A DNA stretch of 64,000 bases from Bog-473 sp963817735 (GTDB taxonomy: Bacteria > Actinomycetota > Acidimicrobiia > Acidimicrobiales > RAAP-2). The stretch spans positions 124,001 to 188,000 of the forward strand of contig CAWFPP010000016.1 in NCBI GenBank assembly GCA_963817735.1, read 5' to 3'. Of this stretch, positions 8,638-17,154 are shown in pieces. Within the stretch, counting starts at the first letter, position 1, and each line of letters begins with the position of its first letter. The notes beneath the pieces are model-generated. The model was not told where the DNA came from, ran no database searches, and was given only the letters and a program-made list of their open reading frames with translations. The position numbers and the translations under genes were made by a program.

Positions 8638-9413
8638 CTCGTTGCTCGAGGCTGCCACAGCGGGGTCGGTCGACCGCGGGGGTTTTGCTCGCGCTTGTCA
8701 TTCTCGGAATCCTGCTGGCCGCATGCGGGAGCTCGGGCGATCCGCCCGCCCCACCGGCATCACAAGGCGTCGTCGTGAACCGGGCGATACCCGATGTCCC
8801 CTTGATCTCGAGCTCGGGAACGCCGACGTCGCTGCGCGACTACCGCGGCAAGGACATCGTGATGGCGCCGTTCCTCTCCCTCTGCCAGGACGAATGCCCG
8901 CTCGTCACCGGGGCGTTCATCGCCCTCCAGCGCGACGTCCGTGCGGCGGGCCTGGGAAGCAAGGTGGTGTTCATGGAGATCACCGTGGATCCGGGGCGCG
9001 ACACCCCCGCCCGCCTCGCCGCCTATTCCAAGGAGTTCGGTGCCGACTGGGTCCTGGCCACCGGTACGCCAGGCAACCTGAAAGCGCTGTGGAAGTTCCT
9101 GGGCGTCTCGGTGCAGATCGTCCCTGAGGAGCAGCCAGCCAAGATCGACTGGTACACCGGTACGCCGCTGGCCTACGACGTGAACCACACCGACGGCTAC
9201 TTCCTCATCGACTCCGCTGGCCACGAGCGCTTCAGCGATTCGAATCCGCCGAATCTCGACGGGCACTTGGACAAGAGGTTGACGAGTCTGCTCAATGACG
9301 GCGGGCTGCAGAACCTCGACCACCAAGGCAATCCCAACTGGACCCTCTCCGATGCGCTGAGCGCCATCAGCTGGTTGGTGGGTCAGAACATCCCCGACGT
9401 CGCGAGCACCTGA
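8634..9413 (+). CDS. SCO1/SenC-like copper chaperone lipoprotein
   Basis: 259 residues from GTG 8634 (GTGA overlap with ctaG). The signal peptide ends in the lipobox LLAAC, so the protein should be lipid-anchored outside. The thioredoxin-like domain has the copper-binding CxxxC (LCQDECP), VFMEITVDPGRDTPARLAAY and a distal His in VNHTDGYFLID, the three SCO1 ligands. SCO proteins deliver copper to, or reduce, the CuA site of cytochrome oxidase. Pairing with CtaG supports that role. The ~50-residue C-terminal extension after the domain is unusual and unexplained. Confidence 0.85.
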   Translation: MTRCSRLPQRGRSTAGVLLALVILGILLAACGSSGDPPAPPASQGVVVNRAIPDVPLISSSGTPTSLRDYRGKDIVMAPFLSLCQDECPLVTGAFIALQRDVRAAGLGSKVVFMEITVDPGRDTPARLAAYSKEFGADWVLATGTPGNLKALWKFLGVSVQIVPEEQPAKIDWYTGTPLAYDVNHTDGYFLIDSAGHERFSDSNPPNLDGHLDKRLTSLLNDGGLQNLDHQGNPNWTLSDALSAISWLVGQNIPDVAST

Positions 9414-9515
9414 TGGCGACCTACGGCCTCCACCGCGCATCCGGCGGCAGAGTGACACCGTACCGCCTGGTGAGAGAACACCGACCTGGCTGGCTCGATT
9501 GGGGGAACGCGAAAC

Positions 9516-11468
9516 ATGGTTGACGCCACCGAAGCTCCGGGCACGAGCCGACGTCGGGATCTTCGCCTCGTGCGGACACAGCGGGTCCTTCAAATCATCT
9601 TGGGACTCTTCTGGCTGCTCGACGCCGGCCTGCAGTTCCAGCCCTACATGTTCGGCAGCGGCTTCACCACGACCTACTTGCTGAACAACGCCCAGAACCA
9701 GCCCGATGTGATCCGGTGGATCATCACGAACGTGGGCAACTTCATCGGACCCCATGTCGCGGTTTGGAACACCTTCTTTGCGCTGATTCAGGTGGCGATC
9801 GGACTGGGGTTGCTGTTCCGCCGGACCGTGCGACCCGCCCTTGTCGTCTCGTTCTTCTGGGCCTTCGGCGTCTGGTTCTTCGGGGAGGGGCTCGGCCTGA
9901 TCTTCACCGGATCGGCGTCTGCCCTCACCGGCGCCCCAGGCTCGGTCTTCCTCTATGGACTGATTGGCCTTATGGCATGGCCACGGTCAGCTCCCACCGA
10001 GGAGGGTGAGGAGACGGAAGCGAGCGTCGGCATCGCATCCGCGGCCGCCGGAAAGGGCATCGGCGGGGCGGTGACTCCTTTGCTGGTGTGGTGCGGGTAT
10101 TGGTCGCTGGGGGCGATCCTGTTCCTCCTCCCCGACAACCGGACCCCGACGTCGGTGTCGAGTGCGATCACGGGCATGTCCTCGGGGGAGCCGAGTGCCT
10201 ACTCCCACTTTCTCAACAGCTTCGGCAACAATTTCGGCAGCGGAGGCGTGTGGACCGCCTGGCTCCTGGCCATCGGATCCCTCATCATCGGGTTCGGGCC
10301 CCTGGTGTTCCGCCGATCGACTCCGTTCCTGGCCGCCGGTGGATTATTGGCGACCTTCTTCTGGGTGAGCGGCCAAGGCCTCGGCGGCATCTTTACGGGC
10401 TCGGGAACCGACCCGAACTCCGGTCCGCTGATCGTGCTCCTGGCGCTGGCCATGGTGCCGGCCGTGCTGCCGGATACTACGTCTTGGCTTTCGCCGTTCT
10501 CGACCGCGCTCTTTCGATATCCCGTATTGGTGCTGGGGAGCCTGGTGGCGCTGCTCGCTGGGCTCTTCCTCAGCGCCGCCTACCCGGTGGCCGCCCAGGA
10601 GTCGACCAGCACGGCCATGGCCGGCATGTCTGGCATGTCCGAGGCGACGTCGGGTTCGGGCGGCGGGACTTCGACGACCGCCACCTGTACTCGAGGGAAC
10701 AACGGGGCGCCGAGGACCGGGCTGGACGTCCAGAACACGCCGAACATGGTCATGGCTGGGCCGGGCACCAACATGAACATGAACGGGGCCGACGCCAGCG
10801 CGGCGGCTGGACTGAACACCACCAAATCGAACTGGCACTACACGGGTCCGGCCTTGCCCGAGGCGGAGGCCCAGGAACTGTTGGCCGACGGCGGGAACAG
10901 TGCGGACAAGATCCGCATGGCCAAATCGGGCTGCGCCAAGGAGCCGACCTTCTCCGAGCAGATCAATGCCACCCAGTACGTCCAAGCCACCAGCCAGGCA
11001 GTGGCTCGTTACTCCACGCCAGCGGCGGCACAGGCCGCAGGATACGAGCCAGTAAGTCCGACCGACTACCCGGTCGTCTACTACGTGAACCCGACCATTG
11101 TGACGGCGAATCAATCCGCTGGCCGCACCCTCGATCCCTCTACCGTCGATGGGCTCGTCTACGCCACGACGCCCTCAGGAGAGCAAGTTCTTGCTGCTGC
11201 GATGTACTTGCTTCCAGACTCATTCATAAATGATCCACCAATGCCCTACGGCTCGCTCGTCCAATGGCACGAACGCACCGGGCTGTGTGTCCCCGAGACA
11301 GGATCACCGGCGCTCCCTCTTTCGATCTCCGGGTTCGCTCCGTGTGCGACGGGTTCAACCACAGGGCCCACCCCGTATATGACAATGGTGTGGCAGGTTC
11401 CTGTCGCCGGTGGACCACTTGCGATTCAACCGCCAGACATTCAGATCGTCGAAGCGGCGACGATGTAG
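9516..11468 (+). CDS. Polytopic membrane protein with Met-rich linker and extracytoplasmic domain
   Basis: 650 residues. Residues ~20-350 hold roughly eight to nine hydrophobic helices, with repeated SxFxWVxGxGLG-like segments (SFFWAFGVWFFGEGLGLIF and TFFWVSGQGLGGIFTG), which suggests an internal duplication. A linker follows with MAGMSGMSE and NMVMAGPGTNMNMNG, Met clusters of the kind used for extracytoplasmic Cu(I). The last ~230 residues look soluble, with three Cys and FSEQINATQYVQATSQAV. I do not recognise a named family for the whole chain. Position after ctaG-sco1 suggests a role in copper handling near the oxidase (inference). It starts 102 bp after sco1, so may have its own promoter. 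Confidence 0.6.
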   Translation: MVDATEAPGTSRRRDLRLVRTQRVLQIILGLFWLLDAGLQFQPYMFGSGFTTTYLLNNAQNQPDVIRWIITNVGNFIGPHVAVWNTFFALIQVAIGLGLLFRRTVRPALVVSFFWAFGVWFFGEGLGLIFTGSASALTGAPGSVFLYGLIGLMAWPRSAPTEEGEETEASVGIASAAAGKGIGGAVTPLLVWCGYWSLGAILFLLPDNRTPTSVSSAITGMSSGEPSAYSHFLNSFGNNFGSGGVWTAWLLAIGSLIIGFGPLVFRRSTPFLAAGGLLATFFWVSGQGLGGIFTGSGTDPNSGPLIVLLALAMVPAVLPDTTSWLSPFSTALFRYPVLVLGSLVALLAGLFLSAAYPVAAQESTSTAMAGMSGMSEATSGSGGGTSTTATCTRGNNGAPRTGLDVQNTPNMVMAGPGTNMNMNGADASAAAGLNTTKSNWHYTGPALPEAEAQELLADGGNSADKIRMAKSGCAKEPTFSEQINATQYVQATSQAVARYSTPAAAQAAGYEPVSPTDYPVVYYVNPTIVTANQSAGRTLDPSTVDGLVYATTPSGEQVLAAAMYLLPDSFINDPPMPYGSLVQWHERTGLCVPETGSPALPLSISGFAPCATGSTTGPTPYMTMVWQVPVAGGPLAIQPPDIQIVEAATM

Positions 11469-11478
11469 ACGAATCCCT

Positions 11479-11582
11479 TGAGCCTTGTCCCGTGATGGGC
11501 AACTGATGGGCGGTGATGGGCAGAAACAGTGAACTGAACCAGCGGGCGGGCTCGCATCGCCCCAGCTAGAGAGCAACATTCC
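11479..11582. repeat. Right arm of cassette A with TGATGGGC repeats
   Basis: About 100 bp nearly repeated at 20298-20413. It holds three TGATGGGC copies (11493, 11504, 11514) at 10-11 bp spacing and then GAAACAGTGAACTGAACC. Spaced direct repeats beside a core look like arm-type integrase sites (inference). Confidence 0.7.
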
Positions 11583-11636
11583 GAGAGCGGAAGACGGAAT
11601 TCGAACCCGCGACCCTCACCTTGGCAAAAAAAAGGT
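11583..11636 (-). repeat. tRNA-Gly 3' fragment 2 (att core, A-run insertion)
   Basis: Matches the tRNA-Gly 3' half but has eight A instead of two in the anticodon-loop/stem region and one substitution in the T arm (GGAATTC for GGGATTC). Confidence 0.85.
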
Positions 11637-11724
11637 GGTGGGATTAGTCCAACTGGTTCTGTCCAGTTCGCTGAGATGCAACTGCGTCCACGCTTTGTCC
11701 ATCTGGTCGGACTGGATTCGGTCG

Positions 11725-11743
11725 TGTGGTAGCGGTCTACTAA
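11725..11743. repeat. att-arm palindrome 2
   Basis: GTGGTAGCGGTCTACTAAC, a degenerate copy of the palindrome, 89 bp right of core 2. Confidence 0.7.
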
Positions 11744-11815
11744 CACCGCAGACCGACTCTGGGTGGACCGCCCATCGCCGATCTGGATCTGGAATAGGAA
11801 CCGGTCCAAGACTGG

Positions 11816-12421
11816 TCAGGGTGACAGTCGCTCGATCCTCCAGTTCCCAGACTGAACGCTGTAACGAAGCCGATCGTGCAGGCGGTCCGCTCCTTCTTCC
11901 CAGAACTCGACGACATCAGGCAGGATCCGGTAACCGCCCCATCGGAGAGGGCGCGGTGGCCCCAAGTCACCGGGAAACGCTTCGGCCAGCTTGGTCACCT
12001 CCTCTTCGAGCACCGCTCGAGTCACGATTACCTGGCTCTGATGGCTTGCGACTGCGCTACGACGAGAAGCTGGCGGCCGCGATTGCCAGTAGGCGTCCGA
12101 CAACGAGGCTTCGACCACCTCCACTGCGCCTGTCACCCGGACCTGTCGGTGCACGGGCTTGAACCAATGGAAGAGAGCAGCGGCAAATGGATTTGCCTTC
12201 AACTCCTGACCCTTGCCGCTCTCCTGGTCGGTGTAGAAGACGAGGCCTCGGTGATCGATTCCTCGCAGGAGGACCATTCTGGAGGACGGGCGCCCCTCGG
12301 TCGTGGCTGTGGCCACGGCCATCGCCTCGGGCATTGATTCGCCAGCTCGCCGCGCAGCCGCGAGCCACGAGGACAGCTGAGTCAGCGGGTCCGGATCGAC
12401 GGACGCTTCTTCCACCGCCAC
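11816..12421 (-). CDS. pdxH: Pyridoxine/pyridoxamine 5'-phosphate oxidase
   Basis: 201 residues from GTG 12421. Family motifs are EAMAVATATTEGRPSSRMVLLRG (split-barrel FMN site), FYTDQESGKGQELKANPFAA, HRQVRVTGAVE, YWQSRPPASRRSAVAS, PRPLRWGGYRILPDVVEFWEE and the C-terminal HDRLRY. It oxidises PNP/PMP to pyridoxal 5'-phosphate with FMN. It stands alone, and its 3' end lies only ~70 bp from the att palindrome of core 2. Confidence 0.95.
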   Translation of the reverse strand: MAVEEASVDPDPLTQLSSWLAAARRAGESMPEAMAVATATTEGRPSSRMVLLRGIDHRGLVFYTDQESGKGQELKANPFAAALFHWFKPVHRQVRVTGAVEVVEASLSDAYWQSRPPASRRSAVASHQSQVIVTRAVLEEEVTKLAEAFPGDLGPPRPLRWGGYRILPDVVEFWEEGADRLHDRLRYSVQSGNWRIERLSP

Positions 12422-12567
12422 AGTCTTGTTCGTTCGGGGATCCGATTCCTCGCCCCCGAGCCGGTCCCGGCGTGCTCAACCGGGCCGCACTGCTGGAGCA
12501 AGTTTGTGTGTCCAGAAAGTGAGCATCGTCCTCCCCGATGACGAACACAGTGGCCGAGGTCCTTGAA

Positions 12568-12906
12568 TCAGGTCTCGGTCGCGGACTCGAGTTCGGCCAA
12601 AAGGTCCCTGGTTTCAGCGAGGGACGACGTGAGGATCTTCTTCGCCACGTCGAGGAGTTCGAAGATCATGGGGTTGCTGACCGAGTAGACGACCGTCGCG
12701 CCGTCTTTGCGGGATTGCACGAGATTGGCTCGCCGCATGATCCCAAGCTGTTGGGACAGGTGGGAGGCTTCGATGCCGACCTCAGGAATCAGCTCTCCAA
12801 CGGTCCGGTCGCCGTCTCGGAGAAGCTCGAGGACCCTGATCCGCGCTGGGTGGGCGAGAGTCTTAAAGAACTCTGCTTTCACCTGATAGATCGGCATGGA
12901 AGCCAC
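12568..12906 (-). CDS. ArsR-family repressor divergent from the Ehr-like operon
   Basis: 112 residues with a full winged helix: FKTLAHPARIRVLELLRDGDRTVGELIP, then ASHLSQQLGIMRRANLVQSRKDGATVVYSV. The C-terminal ~25 residues form a helix for dimerisation. The ELCVCD metal box of ArsR/SmtB is absent, so metal sensing by that site is unlikely. Mycobacterium tuberculosis has an ArsR-type regulator (Rv0081) directly before the homologous Rv0082-Rv0087 genes, where it takes part in hypoxia control; here it is divergent. Confidence 0.85.
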   Translation of the reverse strand: MASMPIYQVKAEFFKTLAHPARIRVLELLRDGDRTVGELIPEVGIEASHLSQQLGIMRRANLVQSRKDGATVVYSVSNPMIFELLDVAKKILTSSLAETRDLLAELESATET

Positions 12907-12985
12907 GGGGTTGTCTCCTTCTTCAGTCCAGTGCCTGCGGTCCGTTCCTCTTGGCCTGCGGTCCTTGCCTCAGACACCCTAACTG

Positions 12986-13035
12986 ATTGATCAATCGATT
13001 CGTCAGATTGACAACTGATGTATTTATCGATTGAT
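12986..13035. promoter_or_regulatory. Inverted-repeat operator between arsR and Ehr-like operon
   Basis: ATCAATCGAT (12990-12999) and its exact reverse complement ATCGATTGAT (13026-13035) lie 26 bp apart in an AT-rich gap. ATTGATCAAT (12986-12995) is itself a palindrome. This is a plausible ArsR site covering both divergent promoters. Confidence 0.6.
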
Positions 13036-13048
13036 GTATATGTCAATT

Positions 13049-13536
13049 ATGCGGCTCAGAGCAATCGGTAGGCGACTTCGGGCCCGCCCGATGGAGATCG
13101 GGGATCCCGACCGCGGCCGTCCCGCGGTCGCAGCTGCGGCCGATCGGCTCCGCGGATCGCTACAGCTCCGGCACGTGGACGCAGGTTCGTGCAACGGCTG
13201 CGAGATCGAGATCTCGTCGATCTTCTCCCCCACCTACGACGCCGAGCGATTCGGCATCCGGCTCGAAGCCTCTCCCCGCCACTGCGACGGGCTGCTCGTG
13301 ACCGGCCCCGTCACCCACAACATGGCGGGCCCCTTGCGCAAGACCTTCGAGGCCGTACCCCAGCCACGAGTCGTGGTGGCGGTGGGCGACTGCGCACGTG
13401 ACTGCGGGGTGTTCCGAGGTGCCTACGGCGTCGAAGGTGCGGTGGGTGACGTGGTGCCCGTCGACCTCGAGGTCCCCGGCTGCCCCCGGACCCGGCCACG
13501 ATCGTGCGCGCCCTGCGGGGATTGGCCGGGACGTGA
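13049..13536 (+). pseudogene. NuoB/HyfI-like small subunit, apparent frameshift
   Basis: The frame reads LRHVDAGSCNGCEIEISS, TGPVTHNMAGPLRKTFEAV, VAVGDCARDCGVFRGAYG and VPGCP, all four Cys positions of the N2-type [4Fe-4S] cluster. After VPGCP the zero frame becomes nonsense. Adding one C to the run at 13483-13487 gives PPDPATIVRALRGLAG and then TGA at 13534-13536, which overlaps the GTG of the next gene as the other operon members do. The gene is thus intact except for a C5/C6 run: sequence error, slippage or true inactivation. The start is uncertain (ATG 13034, 13040 or 13049). It would be the electron-connecting subunit next to the large subunit. Confidence 0.75.
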
Positions 13537-15539
13537 CTGCAGCGCTGCTCGTCGGCACCGTGCTGACCGGGCTGGCCGCGTCACTGATCGGGGCCGCCGC
13601 CCCCGCGCGGTTCCGCATCGGCCTGTCGACGGCACTCACCATCGCGGCTTGCGTCCTTGGCCTCGTCGTCGGCGCCGACGTGCTGCACTCGGGTCACCCC
13701 GCCCTCGTGCACACTGCCGCCCTGATGCCGCTCTCGGGGTTCTCCCTTGCCCTCGACCGCTTCGGAGCTCTCTTCGTCGTGATCACCGCCGTCGTCGGCA
13801 TCTGCGCCATGGTGTTCCGCTTCGGGTACGAAGGCCACGGTCTGGCCAGCCGGACGGCATCGTGCATCCTCCCGCTGTTCGTGACCAGCCTGCTGTTGGT
13901 CCCGGCCGCCTCAAACGTGACCACCTTCTTGTTCTTCTGGGAGCTGATGGCTATGACCTCGCTCCTGCTCGTCCTGACCGACCACGCAGGACGCGGTGAG
14001 GTGCAAGCGGCCGGGCAGTGGTACGCGGTGATGACGCAATTAGGTGCGTCCGCACTGATCCTCGGCCTGGTGCTGTTGGCCACGCGCTCGGGGAGTCAGT
14101 CCTTCGCCGTCATCGCCCTCCGCTCCGCACACCTGCCGGCCTGGGTGCGCAGCACAGCGTTTGTGCTCGCGGTCGTGGGCTTCTGCTCGAAGGCCGGCGC
14201 CGTGCCCCTGCACGTGTGGCTGCCCCGCGCTCACCCTGAGGCGCCGGGACCTGTGTCCGCCCTGATGTCGGCGGCCATGGTGAACCTCGGGGTCTACGGC
14301 ATCGTCCGGGTCGGCATGGGTCTGCTCTCGGGGGGCCCGGCGTGGTGGTGGCTGCTTGTGATGGGCCTCGGCGCTCTCTCGGCCATGTTCGGATCGCTGC
14401 ACTCGGCCACAAGTAAGGACCTCAAGCGGCTGCTCGCCTATTCGACAACCGACAACGTCGGCCTGATGCTGCTCGGTGTCGGCGCTTCGGGCCTCTTCGC
14501 CGCCACCGGACATCGGGCTCTCGCCCTCGTGGCGCTCGTGGCCGCGCTGCTCCACGTCGTGTTCCACGCCGTGTTCAAGGGCTCGCTGTTCCTCTCCGCC
14601 GGTTCGGTCCACCAGGCCGCCGGGTCGACTGACCTCGACGGGCTCGGCGGCCTCATGCGGCGGATGCCGGTGAGCGGACCGATCTTCCTCGTAGGTGGCT
14701 TGGCTATCGCGGCTCTACCGCCGTTCTGCGGCTTCGTGAGCGAGTGGCTGCTCCTCCAGAGCATGTTGCACGGCCTGCCCTCAAACACCGTGGCCATCGC
14801 CGTCGCCATGCCGATCGGTGTGGGTGTCCTCGCTCTCACCGGTGGACTCACCGCCTTCACGTTCACCAAGGCCGTCGGCATCGGACTCTTGGGTCTGCCG
14901 CGCACCGAGCATGCCGAGCGGGCCCGGGAGGTCCGTCGACCCATGTGGATCGGCGCCGGCCTGCTCGCCGTCCTCTGCTTGGTATTCGGCGTCGCTCCCT
15001 TCCTCGTGATCCCCTCGGTGCTCGACGCCGCTAGTGCCATTCCGGGTCTTCACCTGGCCGGGGCGTTCGCCCGCGGCTGGAACGTGGCGCTGCCCGGCGT
15101 TCCGGGCATGTTGGCACCCGGCCTCGTGGCGATCGGTCTGGTGGGCTTCGGCGGACTCGTCGCGCTTGGCCGCCGTCTGGTGCAGGAACGCCCGGTACGT
15201 CTGACAGAGGCGTGGGGATGCGGGCGCGAATTGCAGACGGCGCGCATGGAGTACACGGCCACTTCGTTCGGCGAGCCGCTCACGCGCGTGTTCGAGGATG
15301 TGCTGAGCCCGGCCCGCGACGTCGACGTGAGCCACCTGGCCGAGGCGCGCTATTACACCGAGGCCGCGGTCATCCACACGATCATCGACGATGCGTTCGA
15401 GCGGCGCATGTACCGCCCAGCCGACCGGGTGCTCGAACGCTGGGGTGCCGTGACCCGCCGCGTACCCAACGGAAGCGTCCACCGCTACTTGGCATTCGGC
15501 CTCGTCGCGCTGATCGTCGTGCTGGTGGTGCTGGGGTGA
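13533..15539 (+). CDS. HyfB/NuoL-like proton-channel subunit (cf. Rv0083)
   Basis: 668 residues from GTG 13533 (GTGA overlap). It has about 14-16 membrane helices of the antiporter (Mrp/Nuo) type: ELMAMTSLLLVLTDH (the Glu conserved in TM5), FCSKAGAVPLHVWLPRAHPE (TM7 Lys), SLHSATSKDLKRLLAYST (TM8 Lys) and LHVVFHAVFKGSLFLSAG (TM12 His/Lys). Ion-pumping residues therefore look intact. The C-terminal ~150 residues contain EAWGCGRELQTARMEYTATSF, a soluble tail typical of HyfB and Rv0083-like members. It forms one of two ion-translocating modules of the complex. Confidence 0.85.
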   Translation: MTAALLVGTVLTGLAASLIGAAAPARFRIGLSTALTIAACVLGLVVGADVLHSGHPALVHTAALMPLSGFSLALDRFGALFVVITAVVGICAMVFRFGYEGHGLASRTASCILPLFVTSLLLVPAASNVTTFLFFWELMAMTSLLLVLTDHAGRGEVQAAGQWYAVMTQLGASALILGLVLLATRSGSQSFAVIALRSAHLPAWVRSTAFVLAVVGFCSKAGAVPLHVWLPRAHPEAPGPVSALMSAAMVNLGVYGIVRVGMGLLSGGPAWWWLLVMGLGALSAMFGSLHSATSKDLKRLLAYSTTDNVGLMLLGVGASGLFAATGHRALALVALVAALLHVVFHAVFKGSLFLSAGSVHQAAGSTDLDGLGGLMRRMPVSGPIFLVGGLAIAALPPFCGFVSEWLLLQSMLHGLPSNTVAIAVAMPIGVGVLALTGGLTAFTFTKAVGIGLLGLPRTEHAERAREVRRPMWIGAGLLAVLCLVFGVAPFLVIPSVLDAASAIPGLHLAGAFARGWNVALPGVPGMLAPGLVAIGLVGFGGLVALGRRLVQERPVRLTEAWGCGRELQTARMEYTATSFGEPLTRVFEDVLSPARDVDVSHLAEARYYTEAAVIHTIIDDAFERRMYRPADRVLERWGAVTRRVPNGSVHRYLAFGLVALIVVLVVLG

Positions 15540-16498
15540 ACCCCGGCTGGTCCTTCACCTCGATGGCAGCGATCTCGTTGCTCCAGATCATCTTGGTCGT
15601 CGTCGGCGGCCCGCTCCTGCTCGGGCTCATGCGCAAGGTGCGCTGCCGGATGGAGGGCCGGGTCGGGCCGCCGGTCCGCCAGCCCCTCCTCGACCTGCGC
15701 AAGCTGGCTCGGCGCGAGCGGACCCGCCCCGAGCACGCCAGCTGGATCTTCCCCCTGGCCCCCGTGGTCCTGGTCGCCAGCACCCTGGTCGTGGCTGCCG
15801 TGGCGCCCTTGTTGGCCACCGACCCGGCATTCGGCTGGTCCGCCGACCTGTTCGCCGTCGTCTTCCTCCTCCTCCTCGGCTCGGTCTCCTTGGCCCTCGG
15901 CGCCCTCGACACCGGCACCGCGTTCGGAGGGATGGGGGCGAGCCGGGCCATGACGATCGGGGCACTAGCCGAGCCCGCCCTACTGGTGGCCATCCTTGCC
16001 CTCTCGGTCCCGGCCCACTCCTCCAACCTGCCGACGATCATCACCAGGTCCCTGGCGCACCCCGCCTGGCTGGCCACCCCCGAGCGAGTCCTCGCCGTGA
16101 TGGCGTTCGTGATCGTCATCGTGGCCGAGAGCGGACGGCTGCCCGTCGACAACCCGTCCACCCACTTGGAGCTGACGATGATCCACGAGGCCATGGTGCT
16201 CGAGTACGCCGGGCCTGACCTCGCACTCGTGAAGCTGGCCGAGTCCATGCGACTGCTCGTGCTGTTCACCCTCCTGGCCGATCTGTTCCTCCCCTGGGGC
16301 ATCGCAACCTCACCAGGTCCCTGGCACCTCGCGGTGGCCGTCGCCAGCACCGCCGGGAAGGTGGTCGTGCTCGGGACGGCCTTGGCCGCGTTCGAGGTGA
16401 CGGTGGCCAAGCTCCGCCTCTTCCGCGTCCCTGAATTGCTCGCCGGGGCCTTCGTCCTGGCCACGCTGGCCGTCCTCTCCACGCTGGTGGTGACGTGA
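15536..16498 (+). CDS. HyfC/HycD-like (NuoH-type) membrane subunit (cf. Rv0084)
   Basis: 320 residues from GTG 15536 (GTGA overlap). About eight helices. NuoH-type hallmarks are GRVGPPVRQPLLDLRKLARRE near the N-terminus and AESGRLPVDNPSTHLELTMIHEAMVLEYAGPDLAL, the quinone-cavity loop with conserved acids. This subunit anchors the peripheral arm on the membrane arm. Confidence 0.88.
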   Translation: MNPGWSFTSMAAISLLQIILVVVGGPLLLGLMRKVRCRMEGRVGPPVRQPLLDLRKLARRERTRPEHASWIFPLAPVVLVASTLVVAAVAPLLATDPAFGWSADLFAVVFLLLLGSVSLALGALDTGTAFGGMGASRAMTIGALAEPALLVAILALSVPAHSSNLPTIITRSLAHPAWLATPERVLAVMAFVIVIVAESGRLPVDNPSTHLELTMIHEAMVLEYAGPDLALVKLAESMRLLVLFTLLADLFLPWGIATSPGPWHLAVAVASTAGKVVVLGTALAAFEVTVAKLRLFRVPELLAGAFVLATLAVLSTLVVT

Positions 16499-17154
16499 GC
16501 GGATCGCCCTACTTCTCCGCCCTCACCGTGGCCGCCGGCACGGTCCTGGTCTGCGCCGTAGCGATCCTGTGGCTGGCCTCGATCCGCGCCGTCATCTCGA
16601 TGGTGGCCGTCCAGGGCGCTGCCCTGGGGTTGGTCGCCGTGGTTCTCGGCGTGCACCTGCACGACGCCGGTCTGCTGGCCGCGGCGGCCGTCGTCGTCGT
16701 GGTCAAGGCAGTGGTGATCCCGGTCCTCCTCGGACGAGCCAGTGGCTCGGACGCCGGGTCACGCGAGAGCCGGCCGCTTGTCAACGTCCCCGCTTCGCTG
16801 GTCGCATCGGCCGCCCTCATCGTGTTGGCCTTCGTCACCGGCCGCGGCGTGGCCCACTTCGTCGGGACCAGAGTCGGTGCGTTGGTACCCATCGGACTCG
16901 CCACCATGTTGATCGGCTTCTTCGTCCTAGTGGCCCGGCGCCGGCCGACGTTCCAGATCGTCGGACTGCTGATGGTGGACACCGGGATCGCCCTCACGGC
17001 CTTCTTGTGCACGGCGGGCTTCCCGTTCCTGATTGAGCTCGGGGTCTCCTTCGACGTCCTCCTGGGCGTCGTCGTCCTCATGGTGCTGTCACAACGACTC
17101 CGGCTCGAGTTCGGCGACGTCGATCTCGACGAACTCCAGGAACTGCACGACTGA
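16495..17154 (+). CDS. HyfE/HycP-like membrane subunit (cf. Rv0085)
   Basis: 219 residues from GTG 16495 (GTGA overlap), six to seven helices. It has a NuoK-like core in the first ~90 residues (SIRAVISMVAVQGAALGLVAV, AAAVVVVVKAVVIPVLLGR, with the membrane Lys) and a second half ending in the acidic LEFGDVDLDELQELHD. This length and tail fit HyfE/HycP rather than NuoK (~100 residues). Confidence 0.8.
   Translation: MSGSPYFSALTVAAGTVLVCAVAILWLASIRAVISMVAVQGAALGLVAVVLGVHLHDAGLLAAAAVVVVVKAVVIPVLLGRASGSDAGSRESRPLVNVPASLVASAALIVLAFVTGRGVAHFVGTRVGALVPIGLATMLIGFFVLVARRRPTFQIVGLLMVDTGIALTAFLCTAGFPFLIELGVSFDVLLGVVVLMVLSQRLRLEFGDVDLDELQELHD

Larger units (their letters stand above)
6153..11582. mobile_element. 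Cassette A (copper/oxidase-assembly cargo)
   Basis: A 5.4-kb unit bounded by tRNA-Gly fragments 1 and 2. Its left end carries the palindrome arm, its right end the TGATGGGC-repeat arm. Cargo is blaI-M56 (minus) and ctaG-sco1-membrane protein (plus). No recombinase is present. Boundaries are inferred from the direct repeats. Confidence 0.75.
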
